Shown here: positions 61,168 to 64,000 of the stretch, in pieces
Layout: each line of letters opens with the position of its first letter
Numbering within the stretch: the first letter of the stretch is position 1
Assembly (NCBI RefSeq): GCF_003286085.1
Contig: NW_020825377.1
Span: forward strand, 1-64,000
Source: Drosophila persimilis
Lineage: Eukaryota > Arthropoda > Insecta > Diptera > Drosophilidae
Direction of reading: 5' to 3'
Length of the DNA: 64,000 nt
Translations under genes and position numbers: made by a program
The notes under the pieces: model-generated
Told to the model about the DNA's origin: nothing
Seen by the model: the letters and a program-made list of their open reading frames with translations, nothing else
Databases searched by the model: none

Positions 61168-62164
61168 TATACCCGATACTCAAAATGAGTATTGGGGTAT
61201 ATTAGATTTGTGGTAAAAGTGGATGTGTGTAACGTCAAGAAGGAATCGTTTCCGACCCCATAAAGTATATATATTCTTGATCAGCATCAATAGCCGAGTC
61301 GATTGAGCCATGTCTGTCTGTACGTCTGTCCGTCTGTCCGTCCCCTTCAGCGCCTAATGCTCAAAGACTATAAGAGCTAGAGCAACGATGTTTTGGATCC
61401 AGACTTCTGTAATATGTCACTGCTACAAAAATATTTCAAAACTTTGCCCCGCCCACTTCCGCCCCCACAAAGGGCGAAAATCTGTGGCATCCACAATTTT
61501 AAAGATACGAGAAAACCAAAAACGCAGAATCGTAGAGAATGACCATATCTTTTAGACTGCGGAATCTGAACTGGATCGTATTATTATTATAGCCAGCATC
61601 AAGAAAACAATTTCATTTTTTCTCGCCCTGTCTCTCTCTAACACACACGTAGCATAGGCGGCTTTGCTTAGAGCAAAACATTAGCGCCTAGATCTCAGAG
61701 ACTATAAAAGCTAGAGCAACCAAATTTGGTATCCACACTCCTAATATATCGGACCGAGATGAGTTTGTTTCAAAATTTCGCCACACCCCTTTCGCCCCCG
61801 CAAAGGACGAAAATCTGGGGCATCCACAAATCTCAGAGACTATTAAGGCTAGAGTAACCAAATTTGGTATCCGCACATCTGTTAGATCTCACTATAAATC
61901 GTATATCTCAGAATTTCGCCCCACCCCCTTCCGCCCCCACAAAGGACGAGAATCTGTTGCATCCACAATATTGCAGATTCGAGAAAACTAAAAACGCAGA
62001 ATCATAGAGAATGACCATATCTATCAGATTGCTGAGTCTGGATCAGATCGGATAATTTGTATAGCCAAAAGCAAGAAATCAATCGCAGCGCCCGACGTCA
62101 CGCTCAGACTTATTTTCTGTCTCCCTCGCACGCACTCTTTGTCGTGTCGTTTAATATTCGCGTC
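61168..62164 (+). mobile_element. DINE-1 copy K, 3' end truncated
   Basis: TATACCCGATACTC at 61168. Short (GTCY)n tract. Truncated at the same point as copy J, as expected from a shared tandem duplication. Confidence 0.87.
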
Positions 62165-63245
62165 GTATGTCCTGCTATTTTACATAACGGACAATTTTCT
62201 TTTATTTTACCATATTGCACTACTTTTTTCAACGGTTTCCACTCTTTATCCTGCAACGTGTAAAGAGAAGTGTACCGTTGTTCTAAAAATTCCATCATAT
62301 CTGGCAATGCTTGGATCTCTTTTGTCCTTTTTATATGACTTTCATATCTTTCATAAGGTATCTTTGTTGAATTTTTTCAACACAATGTGCGCGAAAATCA
62401 CATCAACTTCTTCTGTTAAATGTGACTTTAATTTAATTAAATGTATTGACTCATTTATAGAATCAGAAAACCATTTAATATGTTTCGCTGAATCGTGATC
62501 TAGCATTGGTAAGTCTAGTAAACGATTCTGCTGATCCGAAAAAATTTTTCGCTTATTTTCATACCGCTTGGTCAGCAATTCCCAAGCGGCTTTGTAATTC
62601 TCCAGCGGCCCAGTTAAAAGGTGAGCTACCATACTCCGTGCCTCACCCTTTATCGCGATTTTCAAATAATTGAATTTTAGAGATGTACTCAGACTATCTC
62701 TGTTATGAATTAATTCACAAAATATTTGTGAAAAGTCGTCCCACTCTTTTTCTTCGCCCGACAATGTTGGTTCTTCCACTTTCGGAAGATCAGGCAAATC
62801 GATATCTTCTTTTTTTACCGTTGCCCCTTTAGTATCCATGCTGTTTTCTTCAGCTATAGTTTGCATCCTAACTTCTAGGTTGCTCAACATGCTTTGAATA
62901 TCAAATTCCAAATCTCCGATCTGGTTGTCGAAGCTGTCGTTTGTTTCATAGCTATGATAATACTCCTAAATTTTTGAGCTCAGTCTTTTACTGAGGAACT
63001 CAATTTTTCCTTTTCTCATTCTACACTCTCTCAGTGTAGCCTGATCAAACCTCTGCATGGTTTGCTCTAAATACGACTTCAGATTTTCCACTATTCTGTC
63101 GATTTCCTCCAATACTTTTTCTAAGCTATTGTCAATTTTGGGCTCAACATTTTTCTTCAAAGTTCCAGTCTCCACTGGTTGTAAGTTTGTTTTTTCTACC
63201 TTCCCTTTCGTTAATGTTTCATTATTTTTTGACTCAACATACTTT
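62162..63245 (-). pseudogene. BEL/Pao gag fragment, copy 2
   Basis: Same as copy 1, including the in-frame TAG (62966-62968). A small change near 62346-62356 (TATCTTTCATAAGG instead of TATAATTGTAAGG) disrupts the frame, so the ORF is split at 62351. Confidence 0.85.
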
Positions 63246-63246
63246 T

Positions 63247-63928
63247 TATACCCGATACTCAAAATGAGTATTGGGGTATATTAGATTTGTGGTAAAAGTG
63301 GATGTGTGTAACGTCAAGAAGGAATCGTTTCCGACCCCATAAAGTATATATATTCTTGATCAGCATCAATAGCCGAGTCGATTGAGCCATGTCTGTCTGT
63401 ACGTCTGTCCGTCTGTCCGTCCCCTTCAGCGCCTAATGCTCAAAGACTATAAGAGCTAGAGCAACGATGTTTTGGATCCAGACTTCTGTAATATGTCACT
63501 GCTACAAAAATATTTCAAAACTTTGCCCCGCCCACTTCCGCCCCCACAAAGGGCGAAAATCTGTGGCATCCACAATTTTAAAGATACGAGAAAACCAAAA
63601 ACGCAGAATCGTAGAGAATGACCATATCTTTTAGACTGCGGAATCTGAACTGGATCGTATTATTATTATAGCCAGCATCAAGGAAACAATTTCATTTTTT
63701 CTCGCCCTGTCTCTCTCTAACACACACGTAGCATAGGCGGCTTTGCTTAGAGCAAAACATTAGCGCCTAGATCTCAGAGACTATAAAAGCTAGAGCAACC
63801 AAATTTGGTATCCACACTCCTAATATATCGGACCGAGACGAGTTTGTTTCAAAATTTCGCCACACCCCTTTCGCCCCCGCAAAGGACGAAAATCTGGGGC
63901 ATCCACAAATCTCAGAGACTATTAAGGC
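63247..63928 (+). mobile_element. DINE-1 copy L, cut at 63928
   Basis: Starts TATACCCGATACTC and follows copy K to the CAGAGACTATTAAGGC block. It then switches to unrelated AT-rich sequence (63929-64000), with no sign of a terminus. Confidence 0.85.
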
Positions 63929-64000
63929 CAATTTTGTCCGAACCAAATTTGAGGTTGGGTTAAAATAAAATTATTTATAAAGAAAGCACAAGTTAAATTA
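63929..64000. other. Unassigned flank of the tandem array
   Basis: 72 bases of unrecognised, AT-rich sequence. Nothing further is visible before the window ends. Confidence 0.4.

Larger units (their letters stand above)
59039..63928 (+). repeat. Tandem array of a ~2.08-kb DINE-1 + BEL-gag unit
   Basis: Unit 1: DINE-1 (59039-~60085) plus a reverse gag fragment (to 61167). Unit 2: 61168-63246. Unit 3: 63247-63928, cut inside DINE-1. Units 2 and 3 start exactly 2,079 bases apart. Unit 1 is ~50 bases longer because its (GTCY)n tract is longer. Confidence 0.92.

Overview
This window is eukaryotic and almost entirely transposable elements. The LTR-retrotransposon families, tRNA-derived primer sites and about ten ~1.1 kb Helitron/Helentron-type DINE-1 (INE-1, mini-me) copies with (GTCY)n tracts point to a Drosophila, most likely a repeat-rich heterochromatic region. 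The DINE-1 copies resemble what I remember of the ISY/ISX elements of the obscura group (D. miranda, D. pseudoobscura). That species hint is inference only. No ordinary host gene was recognised.

Region 1 (1-24574) is a Maverick/Polinton virus-like DNA transposon bounded by ~0.82 kb terminal inverted repeats (1-818 and 23751-24574). Native gene order: an acidic-protein gene inside each TIR; protein-primed family-B DNA polymerase (+); integrase with chromodomain-like tail (-); unknown ORF (-); unknown ORF (+); a 46-residue zinc-knuckle ORF (+); packaging ATPase (+); two small ORFs (+); minor capsid/penton (+); a small basic protein (+); major capsid protein (+); adenovirus-type protease (+); a small ORF (-); a C2H2 zinc-finger ORF (+). 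The capsid/packaging ORFs from the ATPase to the major capsid protein are open. The polymerase carries at least six frameshifts. The integrase is split by a complete BEL retrotransposon (6316-12705). The protease is split by two nested DINE-1 copies (19098-21309). Removing the insertions leaves ~14.8 kb, close to the usual Polinton size.

Region 2 (24575-34695) holds two facing defective Gypsy-class elements of one family (25078-28689 minus; 31542-34693 plus, tRNA-Ser primer site). Between them lie another forward-in-reverse DINE-1 nest (28703-30897) and an orphan leader with a tRNA-Lys primer site (30898-31541).

Region 3 (34696-58113) is a stack of nested retrotransposons, all on the minus strand. 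A Gypsy-class element (Y, 50219-58113) is cut by an intact copia-class element (51941-56879, TSD GTAAT). It abuts a defective BEL element (34696-50218, tRNA-Asn primer site). That BEL element contains an mdg1/412-like element (X, 36348-45354, TSD ATCT, tRNA-Arg primer site), which in turn contains two DINE-1 copies.

Region 4 (58114-64000) has two minisatellites, a stretch of unassigned sequence, and a tandem array with a ~2.08 kb period. Each unit is a DINE-1 plus a BEL-type gag fragment. The third unit is cut at 63928.

The most interesting content is the Polinton: its intact capsid module, its gene carried inside the TIRs, its several small unannotated ORFs and its overlapping late genes. 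Next come the nested, TSD-free DINE-1 insertions.
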